54,956 bases of DNA from Streptococcus sanguinis SK355 (GCF_000212855.1 NZ_GL890993.1:1412508-1467463); one strand, 5' to 3'. Shown: positions 9,617 through 18,341, numbered from the stretch's first letter. The notes: generated by a model not told the origin, from the sequence alone. A program made the numbers and translations.

Positions 9617-10354
9617 TTGAAGTCAAGAAAGAAGAAATTATTATTTTTTGCTATACTGGCTCTAAGTTTTTTGACAGCATGCAGCAGTATAGTAAATAGA
9701 GATGGTGAAAAAATATGGATGTCAGATACTGAAATGTCGGAGCTTCGTAAGAAAGAGGAAAAGATTGCACTTTATATCATTAATCATTATGAAGATGTTC
9801 AAAAAATTGAATTTGATGAATTTTCCAAGGGAAATTTATGGAAAGGGGATTCCGTTAGTCTCATTGTAAATGATACCAGTTATATCCCACATGTTTCTTT
9901 GGACTCAAAAGATGAAAACTATAATATAAATGATAACTCTCGCACTGATTCGACAGAATTGACTTTTCGTCTTAAAAAGAAAGAGAAGGTCACAAATTTT
10001 AAAGATGCGGGTGAGACGGATGTTATTTACTCTGGACAAAATGTTTGGCTGACGACTGAGGAAAAAGTAAAGGTGCGCAACCAGGAAGAGGGGCTGGCTT
10101 TATTTTTACTGAATCACTATGAAAATGTTGAAAAAATTGAATTTACAAAGATTTCAAGAAAGCCTTTTGGACAGGCAAGAGAAGCTACGTTAGTTGTTAA
10201 TGATAAGATAAAGATTTATTCCTACCTAGATGATAGCTATGACAACTATCATTTGTCTTATAATCCTGAAAAAGACGGCCTGAAAGCTAAAGATAATCAA
10301 ACAAATTTGCAAAGTCTAGATAGCATTACTGTTATCTATTATACGGGGAAATGA
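9617..10354 (+). CDS. Putative lipoprotein with two similar halves, function unknown
   Basis: A 245-residue protein with a lipoprotein signal (basic start, hydrophobic stretch, lipobox LTAC followed by SS). The mature part consists of two related segments of roughly 100 residues. Each begins with WM/WL plus an acidic helix, followed by IALYIINHYEDVQKIEF in the first and LALFLLNHYENVEKIEF in the second, then a beta-rich stretch with VND, ending near a VIY motif. This suggests an internal duplication of one domain. AAGGAG at 9604-9609 favours the TTG at 9617 as start. It has its own promoter. I do not recognise a family with known function; it is probably exported to the outer membrane face. 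Confidence 0.75.
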   Translation: MKSRKKKLLFFAILALSFLTACSSIVNRDGEKIWMSDTEMSELRKKEEKIALYIINHYEDVQKIEFDEFSKGNLWKGDSVSLIVNDTSYIPHVSLDSKDENYNINDNSRTDSTELTFRLKKKEKVTNFKDAGETDVIYSGQNVWLTTEEKVKVRNQEEGLALFLLNHYENVEKIEFTKISRKPFGQAREATLVVNDKIKIYSYLDDSYDNYHLSYNPEKDGLKAKDNQTNLQSLDSITVIYYTGK

Positions 10355-10377
10355 ATGATGTGTTGCAAAGAAAAAGC

Positions 10378-10408
10378 CAGACTGACTTAATTATCAGACT
10401 GTTTTTTT
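10378..10408. terminator. Probable bidirectional terminator at the lipoprotein/mntE junction
   Basis: CAGACTGA (10378-10385) pairs with TCAGACTG (10394-10401) with one A-A mismatch, and is flanked by AAAAA and TTTTTTT. The mntE stop codon sits in the loop. Confidence 0.55.
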
Positions 10409-11583
10409 CGTGTTTCTTGATGAAAGATGTTTTGCCATACTTCGTGGCGACGCCAGAGGCTGGTATGGATAACACCGTCCATTTCATAGCGGATGAGCTT
10501 GGTTTTCTGGCTGACAGAGAGGAGTTCAAAGTTTTTGATAGGTGTTTTTGAGGCTCTTTCTGCCTGAAATTCAGACTTGTTTAGCTGTCGGCCATCTTGG
10601 GAAATATAGAGAAATTCGGCGGACAGAAGCGTATCCAGTTGGCTGCCTTGCTCTACGAGCTGCTCACGCATGAGTAGGTTTGGATAAAGATTTTCCAATC
10701 TCTCATCTTCAGGAATGGGAGCGGGCTCGATATGAATGTCAATGTCAAAGACCCCAAAGCGCTTCATCAACATATCCTCAACCTGGTCCGCAATATCATG
10801 GCTTTCAAAAACAGACAAATCGGGATTCATTTCCAAGATAATATCCAGGTAGATATTACTGCCATAGGTCCGGCCGCGTTGTGACTTGACCTGGGTGATT
10901 TTAGGAATTTCCAGGATAGCTTGCTTATAGTCTTGGAGTAGGCTTTCATCAAATCCGTCGGACAGGCTGAAAGAAGATTCCATAAAGATATCATAGGCTG
11001 TCTTGAGAATGAAGAAGGTAATTACAATGGCTGCCAGCTTATCAACGATTGGGAAATTAAAGGCGCTGGCAATGATAGCAACTGAAGTGCCGATAGAAGT
11101 GACAGCGTCTGACAGGTTGTCCTTGGCTGCAGCATCCAGAGCCTTGGAATGAGCTTTTTTAGCTAGCGTTTTATTGTAAAAATAAACACCCAACATAATG
11201 ATTGCCGAGATGATTCCGACCATGGCACCAACAGGGTCAATCTTGGTTTCTTGGTTGGAGATAATCTTCTGAATGGTCTCTATCAAGACATCAAATCCAA
11301 CGAAAAACATGATAAAAGATGTGATGAGACTGGCCAGATCTTCTATCTTCCAGTGGCCGAAGCGATGGTCACGGTCGGCTGGTTTTCTGGCCATACGCAG
11401 GCCAATTAAAACGGCGATATTAGCCACGATATCAGATACATTGTTGAAGCCATCGGCCGTCAGACTGGAGGACTGGAGGGTCGAGCCAGCGATGATCTTG
11501 ATCGCCGAGAGAATCAGATAGGTAGCGATGGAAAGGATGGCTCCTCTCTCTGCTAGCTTCAGATTGTTGCTAGGATTTTTCAT
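10387..11583 (-). CDS. mntE: Cation diffusion facilitator, manganese exporter MntE
   Basis: A 398-residue CDF protein: an N-terminal transmembrane domain with the metal site SSSLTADGFNNVSD (Asp pair), the companion site KAAAKDNLSDAVTS, then a cytoplasmic dimerisation domain (RGRTYGSNIYLDI, then EPAPIP) and a streptococcal C-terminal extension. It closely matches recalled pneumococcal MntE, which exports Mn2+. The frame extends to an ATG at 11643, but the ATG at 11583 (Met-Lys-Asn-Pro) matches the homologous start and has AAAGG upstream. In pneumococcus mntE sits next to mgtA; here mgtA is about 18 kb away. It has a divergent promoter with pcrA. Confidence 0.88.
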   Translation of the reverse strand: MKNPSNNLKLAERGAILSIATYLILSAIKIIAGSTLQSSSLTADGFNNVSDIVANIAVLIGLRMARKPADRDHRFGHWKIEDLASLITSFIMFFVGFDVLIETIQKIISNQETKIDPVGAMVGIISAIIMLGVYFYNKTLAKKAHSKALDAAAKDNLSDAVTSIGTSVAIIASAFNFPIVDKLAAIVITFFILKTAYDIFMESSFSLSDGFDESLLQDYKQAILEIPKITQVKSQRGRTYGSNIYLDIILEMNPDLSVFESHDIADQVEDMLMKRFGVFDIDIHIEPAPIPEDERLENLYPNLLMREQLVEQGSQLDTLLSAEFLYISQDGRQLNKSEFQAERASKTPIKNFELLSVSQKTKLIRYEMDGVIHTSLWRRHEVWQNIFHQETRKKQSDN

Positions 11584-11677
11584 GACAGCCTTTCTTTCTA
11601 ATAGGGTAGCAGAATGGAAAAGAGACTTGAGAAGAAATGTCATCTCTTGACAGATGTTCTAAGTCTCATATGGGCTT

Positions 11678-11686
11678 ATTATAGCA
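11678..11686 (-). promoter_or_regulatory. Extended -10 promoter of mntE
   Basis: On the minus strand, TGC-TATAAT (plus-strand 11678-11686) lies about 95 nt before the chosen mntE start. Confidence 0.6.
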
Positions 11687-11802
11687 AAAATAGGCCTGAT
11701 TTTCAATTTCCTTCGGGTTTAGGGCGTCTTAAATGACTTGCCGAAAATCTAATCTAAAATCAGAAATTCCTCTTCTTTCTGGTTTAGCTTCATCAGGATT
11801 TT

Positions 11803-11811
11803 TGTTATAAT
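11803..11811 (+). promoter_or_regulatory. Extended -10 promoter of pcrA
   Basis: TGT-TATAAT at 11803-11811, 30 nt before the pcrA ATG. Confidence 0.7.
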
Positions 11812-11841
11812 AATAGCATTGACTTTGAAAGAGGAAGAAAA

Positions 11842-14124
11842 ATGCATCCTTTATTAAACGGTATGAATGACCGTCAGGCTGAGGCGGTCCAGACAACAGA
11901 AGGGCCTTTGCTGATAATGGCGGGAGCTGGTTCGGGTAAGACCCGTGTCCTGACCCACCGCATCGCCTATTTGATTGATGAAAAGGAGATTAATCCTTGG
12001 AATATCCTAGCCATTACCTTTACCAATAAGGCGGCGAGGGAGATGAGAGAACGGGCTGAAAAACTTAAAACCGAGGCCCAAGATTGCTTAATCGCTACCT
12101 TCCACTCCATGTGTGTGCGCATCCTGCGACGAGAAGCAGACCATATTGGCTACAACCGTAACTTTACCATCGTTGATCCGGGCGAACAGCGGACTCTGAT
12201 GAAGCGGATTCTCAAAAATCTCAATCTAGATCCTAAAAAATGGAATGAGCGCGCCATTCTGGGGACTATTTCCAATGCTAAGAACGACCTGATTGATGAG
12301 GTGGCCTATGCAAATCTAGCTGGTGATATGTATACAGAGATTGTGGCCAAGTGTTACACGGCTTATCAAAAGGAATTGCGCCAGTCTGAGGCTATGGACT
12401 TTGATGACTTGATTATGCTGACTCTAAGGCTTTTTGACCAGAATCCTGACGTCCTGACCTACTACCAGCAACGCTATCAGTATATCCATGTAGACGAGTA
12501 TCAGGATACCAACCATGCCCAGTACCAGCTAGTCAAGCTCTTGGCTATGCGCTTTAAGAATATCTGCGTGGTCGGGGATGCTGACCAGTCTATCTATGGC
12601 TGGCGGGGAGCCGATATGCAGAATATCCTGGACTTTGAAAAGGATTATCCTGAAGCTAAGGTAGTTCTGCTTGAGGAAAATTATCGTTCTACCAAAACCA
12701 TTCTTCAGGCGGCTAATGAAGTCATCCGAAACAACCGCAACCGCCGTCCTAAAAATCTCTGGACTCAAAACGAAGATGGTGAGGAAATTGTCTACTATCG
12801 GGCTAATGACGAGCAGGACGAGGCTCTCTTTGTCGCCCGAACTATTGATCAGCTGAGCCGAGAGGGCTACAGTCATAAAGATTTTGCAGTTCTGTACCGG
12901 ACCAATGCTCAGTCACGGACGGTGGAAGAAGCCCTGCTCAAGTCTAATATTCCCTATACCATGGTCGGTGGAACCAAGTTCTACAGCCGCAAGGAAATCC
13001 GCGATGTTATTTCTTACCTCAATCTCATCGCCAATCCTAGCGACAATATCAGTTATGAGCGCGTGGTCAATGAGCCCAAACGTGGTGTCGGTCCAGGAAC
13101 GGTGGAGAAGATTCGAAATTTTGCGTCCAGCCAGGAAATCTCTTTGCTAGATGCGTCGGCCAATATCCTGCTGTCACCGGTCAAGGGCAAGGCGGCTCAG
13201 GCAGTCTATGATTTTGCCAATATGCTTCTCGATTTGAGGGAGCGTTTGGATGATTATACCCTGACGGAGCTGGTAGAAGCTGTATTGGAAAAGACAGGTT
13301 ATGCTGCTTCCTTGGCAGCCCAGGCGACCTTGGAGAGCCAAGCACGGATTGAAAATATCGAAGAATTCCTGTCTGTAACCAAGAACTTTGACGAAAGTCC
13401 AGACAATCCTGCTGATGAGTCTGGTCTTGACAAGCTCAGCCGTTTTCTTAATGACTTAGCCTTGATTGCAGACACAGATGACGGAGATCAGGAGAGTTCC
13501 GAAGTGACTCTGATGACCCTCCATGCAGCCAAGGGATTGGAATTTCCGGTCGTCTTTCTGGTTGGTATGGAGGAAAATGTCTTCCCTCTAAGTCGGGCGT
13601 CTGAAGATGAGGATGAGCTAGAAGAAGAGCGGCGTCTGGCCTATGTCGGTATCACCCGAGCAGAGAAGATTCTCTATCTGACCAATGCCAATTCCCGTAT
13701 GCTTTATGGTAAAACCAACTATAATCATCCTACTCGCTTTTTGAGAGAAATCAGCTCAGACTTGCTAGACTATCAGGGACTGGCTCGACCGGCAAATAGC
13801 TCTTTTAAGGTTAGCTATACCAATAGCGATACTAGCAAATTCGGTCAGGGCATGAGTCTGGCTCAAGCCCTGCAGGAGCGGAAGCGTCAGGCGGCACCAA
13901 GTTCCATTTCTACAGGCGGTCTGCCTTTTGGAAAGAGCAGTCAGTCATCTAATCCAGAAGTTGCTTGGGCTATCGGAGATATTGCCCATCATAAGAAATG
14001 GGGCGATGGGACGGTTCTGGCAGTCTCTGGCAGTGGAAATAGTCAAGAGCTTAAGATCAATTTCCCAGAAGTCGGTTTGAAGAAAGTATTGGCCAGCATA
14101 GCGCCGATTGAGAAAAAATCATGA
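11842..14124 (+). CDS. pcrA: ATP-dependent DNA helicase PcrA (UvrD/Rep family)
   Basis: A 760-residue SF1A helicase that unwinds DNA 3'-5' in repair and in clearing RecA filaments and replication-transcription conflicts. Motifs in order: Q motif with NDRQAEAV, Walker A GAGSGKT, ITFTNKAAREM (Ia), VDEYQDTNHAQY (II), GDADQSIYGWRGA (III), LEENYRST (IV), LMTLHAAKGLEFPVVF (V) and VGITRAEK (VI). The C-terminal tail, with a basic KWGDGTV region, is the PcrA-type RNA polymerase contact. It overlaps the Nudix gene by 4 nt. Confidence 0.95.
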   Translation: MHPLLNGMNDRQAEAVQTTEGPLLIMAGAGSGKTRVLTHRIAYLIDEKEINPWNILAITFTNKAAREMRERAEKLKTEAQDCLIATFHSMCVRILRREADHIGYNRNFTIVDPGEQRTLMKRILKNLNLDPKKWNERAILGTISNAKNDLIDEVAYANLAGDMYTEIVAKCYTAYQKELRQSEAMDFDDLIMLTLRLFDQNPDVLTYYQQRYQYIHVDEYQDTNHAQYQLVKLLAMRFKNICVVGDADQSIYGWRGADMQNILDFEKDYPEAKVVLLEENYRSTKTILQAANEVIRNNRNRRPKNLWTQNEDGEEIVYYRANDEQDEALFVARTIDQLSREGYSHKDFAVLYRTNAQSRTVEEALLKSNIPYTMVGGTKFYSRKEIRDVISYLNLIANPSDNISYERVVNEPKRGVGPGTVEKIRNFASSQEISLLDASANILLSPVKGKAAQAVYDFANMLLDLRERLDDYTLTELVEAVLEKTGYAASLAAQATLESQARIENIEEFLSVTKNFDESPDNPADESGLDKLSRFLNDLALIADTDDGDQESSEVTLMTLHAAKGLEFPVVFLVGMEENVFPLSRASEDEDELEEERRLAYVGITRAEKILYLTNANSRMLYGKTNYNHPTRFLREISSDLLDYQGLARPANSSFKVSYTNSDTSKFGQGMSLAQALQERKRQAAPSSISTGGLPFGKSSQSSNPEVAWAIGDIAHHKKWGDGTVLAVSGSGNSQELKINFPEVGLKKVLASIAPIEKKS

Positions 14125-14519
14125 TGAGACAGTCGATTGAAGCCTGGATCTATCATCCAAAGGAACGAGAAATCTTGCTCTTGAAAGTTGAGAATGAGCC
14201 AGTTTCCTTTTGGCAGCCCATTACTGGTGGGATTGAGAGCGGCGAGAGTCCAGAAGAAGCCTGCCTTCGTGAAATAAAAGAAGAGACCGGCTTGCTTTTA
14301 GCTTGTTCAAACCTGACGGGTCTTGGAGATTTTAGGGTAAAGATTGATGAAAATCTGTCCATCCACAAGAATCTCTTTCTAGTTCTGACAGAGCAGAAGG
14401 AAATCCAGATTTCTGATGAGCATGTGGGAGCTCAGTGGATAGCTTTAGAAAAAGTTTCGTCGCAGTTGTACTGGCCCAGCAATCAAGCAACTTTTGCGAT
14501 TATATCCGAGAAGCTATAA
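14121..14519 (+). CDS. NUDIX hydrolase
   Basis: A 132-residue Nudix protein. The Nudix box is complete: GGIESGESPEEACLREIKEE then TGLL, carrying the metal-binding REIKEE. Members hydrolyse nucleoside diphosphates linked to another moiety, such as oxidised nucleotides or dihydroneopterin triphosphate; the substrate here is unknown. The start overlaps the pcrA stop by 4 nt (ATGA), so it is translationally coupled to the helicase. An Met codon one residue later is an equally possible start. The stop lies within a terminator hairpin. Confidence 0.85.
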   Translation: MMRQSIEAWIYHPKEREILLLKVENEPVSFWQPITGGIESGESPEEACLREIKEETGLLLACSNLTGLGDFRVKIDENLSIHKNLFLVLTEQKEIQISDEHVGAQWIALEKVSSQLYWPSNQATFAIISEKL

Positions 14520-14544
14520 GATATAGCTTCTCTTTATTTCTTTT
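14508..14544 (+). terminator. Intrinsic terminator overlapping the Nudix stop codon
   Basis: GAGAAGCTATA (14508-14518) pairs perfectly with TATAGCTTCTC (14522-14532), with a 3-nt loop, then a T-rich tail. The last codons and the stop lie in the 5' arm and loop. Confidence 0.8.
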
Positions 14545-14617
14545 GATAAGGAAATTCTATTAGTCAAGCGAGACGTTTAGTGGTAGACTTATCACATAAC
14601 TATAGTGAGGTGACCTT

Positions 14618-15898
14618 ATGACACGTGAATTTAAATTTGAAACCCTGCAGCTTCATGCCGGACAGACAGTTGACCCGACAACTAAGTCGCGGGCTCTGCC
14701 TATTTACCAGACAACTTCCTATGTGTTTGACGATACTCAGGAAGGAGAAGATCTCTTTGCTCTACGCAAACCGGGCAATATCTACACTCGGATTACCAAT
14801 CCGACCCTGTCTGCTTTTGAGGAGCGTATTGCGGCTTTGGAGGGTGGAGTCGGAGCTCTAGCAACAGCTTCTGGTATGGCGGCCCTTACCTATACCGTTC
14901 TAGCTTTGGCGCATGCTGGCGACCATGTAGTGGCAGCCTCCACCATCTACGGCGGCACCTTTAATCTGCTCAAGGAAACCCTGCCTCGCTATGGCATTAC
15001 CACGACTTTTGTTGATATTGAAAATCTGTCTGAAGTAGAGGCAGCCATTCAGGACAATACCAAGCTGGTTCTGATTGAAACCTTGGGCAATCCTCTGATT
15101 AATATTCCTGACTTTGATGCTTTGGCAGAGCTGGTTCATGCTCATAAAATTCCGCTGATTTCTGACAATACCTTTGCTACTCCTTATCTGATCAATGTCT
15201 TCTCTCACGGAGTGGACATTGCGGTTCATTCTGCGACCAAGTTTATCGGCGGTCACGGAACCAGCATCGGAGGTGTGATTGTGGACAGCGGTCGCTTCGA
15301 CTGGGAAGCTTCTGGCAAGTTTCCGCAGTTTGTCGATCCAGATCCAAGCTACCACGATATCAGCTATACGCGGGATGTTGGAGCGGCTGCCTTTGTCACT
15401 GCTGTCCGGACCCAGCTCTTGCGCGATACGGGCGCAGCCATGTCCCCCTTCAATGCTTTTCTCTTTCTGCAGGGGTTGGAAACTCTCTCTTTGCGTGTAG
15501 AGCGCCATGTGTCCAATGCTGAGAAGATTGTGGAATTCTTAGCAGGGCATCCTAAGGTCGAGCAGGTCAATTATCCCAAGCTTGCTGAGAGTCCTTATCA
15601 TGCTTTGGCAGAAAAATATTTCCCTAAAGGCGTAGGCTCTATCTTCACCTTTAATGTCAAAGGCGGAGAGAAAGAAGCTCGTAAGGTTATTGACAGCCTA
15701 GAGATTTTCTCTGACTTGGCCAATGTAGCAGATGCTAAGTCCTTGGTCGTCCATCCAGCCACGACAACTCATGGTCAGATGTCACCAGATGCTCAGCTGG
15801 CAGCAGGCATTACACCAAATCAAATCCGTCTCTCTATCGGCTTGGAAAATGTGGATGACTTGATAGAGGATCTCAAGCTAGCCTTGGAATCTATCTAA
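14618..15898 (+). CDS. metY: O-acetylhomoserine (thiol)-lyase / sulfhydrylase, PLP-dependent
   Basis: A 426-residue Cys/Met metabolism PLP enzyme. It shows the N-terminal LHAGQ, substrate-site YTRITNPT, the cofactor region SDNTFATPY and the PLP lysine in HSATKFIGGHG. The length and the insert DPSYHDISYTRD are typical of O-acetylhomoserine sulfhydrylases rather than cystathionine gamma-synthase (about 380 residues). It probably makes homocysteine or methionine precursors directly from sulfide. A GAGGTGA ribosome site precedes the ATG. It is a single gene with no SAM riboswitch seen upstream; a LysR-type activator site is possible but not identifiable here. Confidence 0.88.
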   Translation: MTREFKFETLQLHAGQTVDPTTKSRALPIYQTTSYVFDDTQEGEDLFALRKPGNIYTRITNPTLSAFEERIAALEGGVGALATASGMAALTYTVLALAHAGDHVVAASTIYGGTFNLLKETLPRYGITTTFVDIENLSEVEAAIQDNTKLVLIETLGNPLINIPDFDALAELVHAHKIPLISDNTFATPYLINVFSHGVDIAVHSATKFIGGHGTSIGGVIVDSGRFDWEASGKFPQFVDPDPSYHDISYTRDVGAAAFVTAVRTQLLRDTGAAMSPFNAFLFLQGLETLSLRVERHVSNAEKIVEFLAGHPKVEQVNYPKLAESPYHALAEKYFPKGVGSIFTFNVKGGEKEARKVIDSLEIFSDLANVADAKSLVVHPATTTHGQMSPDAQLAAGITPNQIRLSIGLENVDDLIEDLKLALESI

Positions 15899-15932
15899 TT
15901 TTCAATGCCTCTAGACTGAGCAAATAAGAATA

Positions 15933-16020
15933 AAACTAGGTTGGAAATAAGCTGCACCCCAAAAGCTAGATTTTTTGTGTCTAACTTCTAGGGTGCAGTG
16001 CATTTCGCCTAGTTTTTTGT
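15933..16020 (+). repeat. Nested palindromic element and terminator between metY and the glycosyltransferase
   Basis: An outer stem, AAACTAGG (15933-15940) with CCTAGTTT (16008-16015), is followed by a T run and works as a terminator. Nested inside is a 19-bp arm, CTGCACCCCAAAAGCTAGA (15952-15970), pairing with 15980-15998 (16 of 19 positions; the three differences are transitions compatible with G-U pairs). The arms resemble streptococcal IS3-family terminal repeats as I remember them, so this may be an IS-end-derived miniature element reused as a terminator. Confidence 0.6.
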
Positions 16021-16026
16021 TATAAT
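16018..16026 (+). promoter_or_regulatory. Extended -10 promoter of the glycosyltransferase gene
   Basis: TGT-TATAAT at 16018-16026, directly continuing the T tract of the preceding terminator, 31 nt before the ATG. Confidence 0.7.
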
Positions 16027-16057
16027 GAGAGATATTAAAAAATAGCAGGTAATCAAA

Positions 16058-16984
16058 ATGACAATTTCAGTGATTGTTCCGTGCTTCAATGAAGAAGAGT
16101 CTATTCCTCTGTTTCATGAAGCTATGGAAGCGGTGAAATATCAAATCCGTGACCAGTTTGAATATATTTTTGTCAATGACGGATCGACAGACCAAACCTT
16201 GGCTGTTTTGCGTGAGCTCAGCAGTCGCTGTCCTGACGTGCACTATCTGTCCTTTTCTCGTAATTTCGGAAAAGAAGCAGCCCTCTATGCTGGTTTGCAA
16301 GAGGCGAGAGGGGAATTTGTGACGGTCATGGATGTAGATTTGCAGGATCCGCCTGAGCTCCTGATTGAGATGAAGGCCATGCTGGACTCGAATCCTGAGC
16401 TGGACTGTGTAGGAACCCGTCGCACTACTCGAGAGGGCGAGCCGCCAATCCGAAGCTTTTTTGCCAATTTGTTTTATAAGCTGATTAACAAAATTAGTCA
16501 GGTAGAGATGGTAGATGGTGCGCGCGACTTCCGACTGATGCGCCGTCAGATGGTAGAAGCCATTCTGGAGGTTTCAGAGTACAATCGCTTTTCTAAGGGG
16601 ATTTTTGCCTGGGTGGGATTCAATACCGAATACTTGGAATACAAAAATGTTGAACGAGTGGCTGGCAAGACTTCATGGAATTTCTGGTCTCTTTTCAACT
16701 ATTCTTTGGAAGGTATTGTCAATTTCTCTGATGCGCCTCTCAACATTGCCTTTTTAGGGGGTATTCTGTCTTGGATTTTAGCTTTTATCCTGATGGCGGT
16801 GATTATTATCCGTACCTTGGTTTTTGGTGACCCGACATCGGGCTGGCCGTCCCTTATGACCGTCATTCTCCTTATCGGAGGCTTCCAGCTGCTGACCATC
16901 GGTATCCTAGGTAAATACATCGGCAAAATCTTCATGGAAACCAAGCATCGCCCAATCTATGTGATTAAAGAGAAGAGTAAGTGA
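16058..16984 (+). CDS. GtrB-like family 2 glycosyltransferase (undecaprenyl-phosphate sugar transferase)
   Basis: A 308-residue GT2 enzyme of the DPM1/GtrB type. An N-terminal GT-A fold (VIVPCFNEEESIP; FVNDGSTDQT; MDVDLQDPPELL with the DxD) is followed by two C-terminal membrane segments around residues 228-250 and 263-285. Such enzymes put glucose, GlcNAc or another sugar on undecaprenyl phosphate at the inner leaflet; a membrane-embedded GT-C enzyme then decorates a surface polymer. The gene downstream encodes a membrane protein that fits this partner role, and rfbD follows. The sugar and the acceptor are not deducible. Confidence 0.85.
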   Translation: MTISVIVPCFNEEESIPLFHEAMEAVKYQIRDQFEYIFVNDGSTDQTLAVLRELSSRCPDVHYLSFSRNFGKEAALYAGLQEARGEFVTVMDVDLQDPPELLIEMKAMLDSNPELDCVGTRRTTREGEPPIRSFFANLFYKLINKISQVEMVDGARDFRLMRRQMVEAILEVSEYNRFSKGIFAWVGFNTEYLEYKNVERVAGKTSWNFWSLFNYSLEGIVNFSDAPLNIAFLGGILSWILAFILMAVIIIRTLVFGDPTSGWPSLMTVILLIGGFQLLTIGILGKYIGKIFMETKHRPIYVIKEKSK

Positions 16985-17008
16985 GTCTTATTTAGCTGAG
17001 GAGAGATT

Positions 17009-18232
17009 GTGAAAAATAAAAGAATTAATATTGTCTTATACTTGTCTTCGTTTATTTATGCGATACAGTTTTACATCAATAATAAAATCACCCCAGTAGG
17101 AGACCAAACAGCCTTTTTAGAATATGCTAAGGAATTTCATTACAATTATTTATTTTTTGGGATTGATCGTTATTTTACCTGGAGCAGTAGACTGCTCATT
17201 GAGTCAGCCACCTTATTATTTTCCGTACACGAAAAGCTGTTTATAGCAGCAGCCTTTCTGGCAACTTTGCTTTTGGTCTATGCTTTAAGGAAGCTGACCC
17301 CTTCCTTGCCTTGGCTGCCAGCTTTACTAATTTTTATATTCCTTCCGGCAACTGAATTTTTAAGCGCGGGCTCTATTCCGACTTATGTCAATTACATTTT
17401 CCCTACTTCCTTGTTGCTTTTCGCACTCTTTTTCAGAGAATCTAAAAATATTTGGATTAATATGGCTAGCCTTTTGTGCTTTTTAGTTGCTATCATGCAA
17501 GAACAATTAGCAGTCTATGCTTTTTTGTGGCTTCTGTTTGAAACTGTCCTTGCAAAGAAAGATAAAAAACCTTTACTGGGTAATTTATGCTATTTGGCAT
17601 TGAGCGGTGTAGGAATCTTATCAGCCAAGCTGTCTCCTGGGAATGCTCTGCGTTTGGAAAAGAATATTGTCAGTTGGTTCCCCAACTTTCCTAACTTGAA
17701 TATCTTCCAAAAGCTTGGGCTGGGCTTTCTGGAGACAGGGGATAATATGCTTTCCACGTCCTTTGCCTTTGTGATGGTCTTCTTGCTTGTGCTCTTTGTT
17801 TATGCTCTTCACAAGAAAAATGTAACAGCCATAGCTCTGAGCGGTTTTGTCATACTCAATATTTTTTCACAAAAAATGGGCTGGAATACTATTTTTGGTA
17901 CCTTAACAGGTATCAGTAAAGCAGCCAGAGAATCAGGGACATTTTCTTTTAATATTACTTATCTGAGCGCGGTCGCTTTTTATGGCTTGCTGCTATTAAT
18001 GATTCTTTACGCTTTGTGGCTTGTAGTTTCAGATTTTAGAGAAAAATTATGGCTGACCTATTTATTTGTAATTGGCTTTATTGGCCGCATGGTCATTTCA
18101 TTATCCCCCACTCTCTACGCTTCAAGCACTCGAACCTTTTTGCCTCTAATGATAAGTCTATTCATTATTACTTGCAGATTGTTGTATCACTTGTATACAG
18201 AATATCAAAAGCGGCAAGAGGCTGTTCTCTAG
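17009..18232 (+). CDS. Multi-spanning membrane protein, putative GT-C-type glycosyltransferase partner
   Basis: A 407-residue protein with about ten hydrophobic segments and an early periplasmic-loop region containing Asp, Arg and Trp residues (FGIDRYFTWSSRLL). This layout fits DUF6056-like and other GT-C-type proteins encoded beside GtrB homologues. A GAGGAG at 16998-17003 supports the GTG start. It follows the glycosyltransferase by 24 nt without a terminator, so the pair is co-transcribed. By analogy with GacI/GacL it may transfer the undecaprenyl-linked sugar to rhamnan or teichoic acid. That is inference; no catalytic motif is conclusive. Confidence 0.65.
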   Translation: MKNKRINIVLYLSSFIYAIQFYINNKITPVGDQTAFLEYAKEFHYNYLFFGIDRYFTWSSRLLIESATLLFSVHEKLFIAAAFLATLLLVYALRKLTPSLPWLPALLIFIFLPATEFLSAGSIPTYVNYIFPTSLLLFALFFRESKNIWINMASLLCFLVAIMQEQLAVYAFLWLLFETVLAKKDKKPLLGNLCYLALSGVGILSAKLSPGNALRLEKNIVSWFPNFPNLNIFQKLGLGFLETGDNMLSTSFAFVMVFLLVLFVYALHKKNVTAIALSGFVILNIFSQKMGWNTIFGTLTGISKAARESGTFSFNITYLSAVAFYGLLLLMILYALWLVVSDFREKLWLTYLFVIGFIGRMVISLSPTLYASSTRTFLPLMISLFIITCRLLYHLYTEYQKRQEAVL

Positions 18233-18271
18233 CTCATACTATTAAGTATATTTTCCGATAGGGATTCGACC

Positions 18272-18295
18272 AAGCAGATTTTTTCTGCTTTTTTT
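18272..18295 (+). terminator. Intrinsic terminator after the membrane glycosylation gene
   Basis: AAGCAGA (18272-18278) pairs with TCTGCTT (18284-18290) followed by T5. The T run leads directly into the rfbD -10 element. Confidence 0.8.
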
Positions 18296-18303
18296 GTTAT
18301 AAT
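18295..18303 (+). promoter_or_regulatory. Extended -10 promoter of rfbD
   Basis: TGT-TATAAT at 18295-18303, 38 nt before the ATG, abutting the terminator T run. Confidence 0.7.
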
Positions 18304-18341
18304 AAACTCATTGAATGTTTATGATGTGAAAGGAAAGACAA

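Noticed and set aside
11584..11643. Twenty extra N-terminal residues for MntE
   Set aside because: Recalled homologues begin at the Met encoded at 11583, which has an AAAGG site; the upstream ATG has none at proper spacing.
14900..15508. 202-codon minus-strand frame inside the sulfhydrylase gene
   Set aside because: Antisense shadow of a PLP enzyme with intact motifs; composition and lack of a start signal argue against coding.
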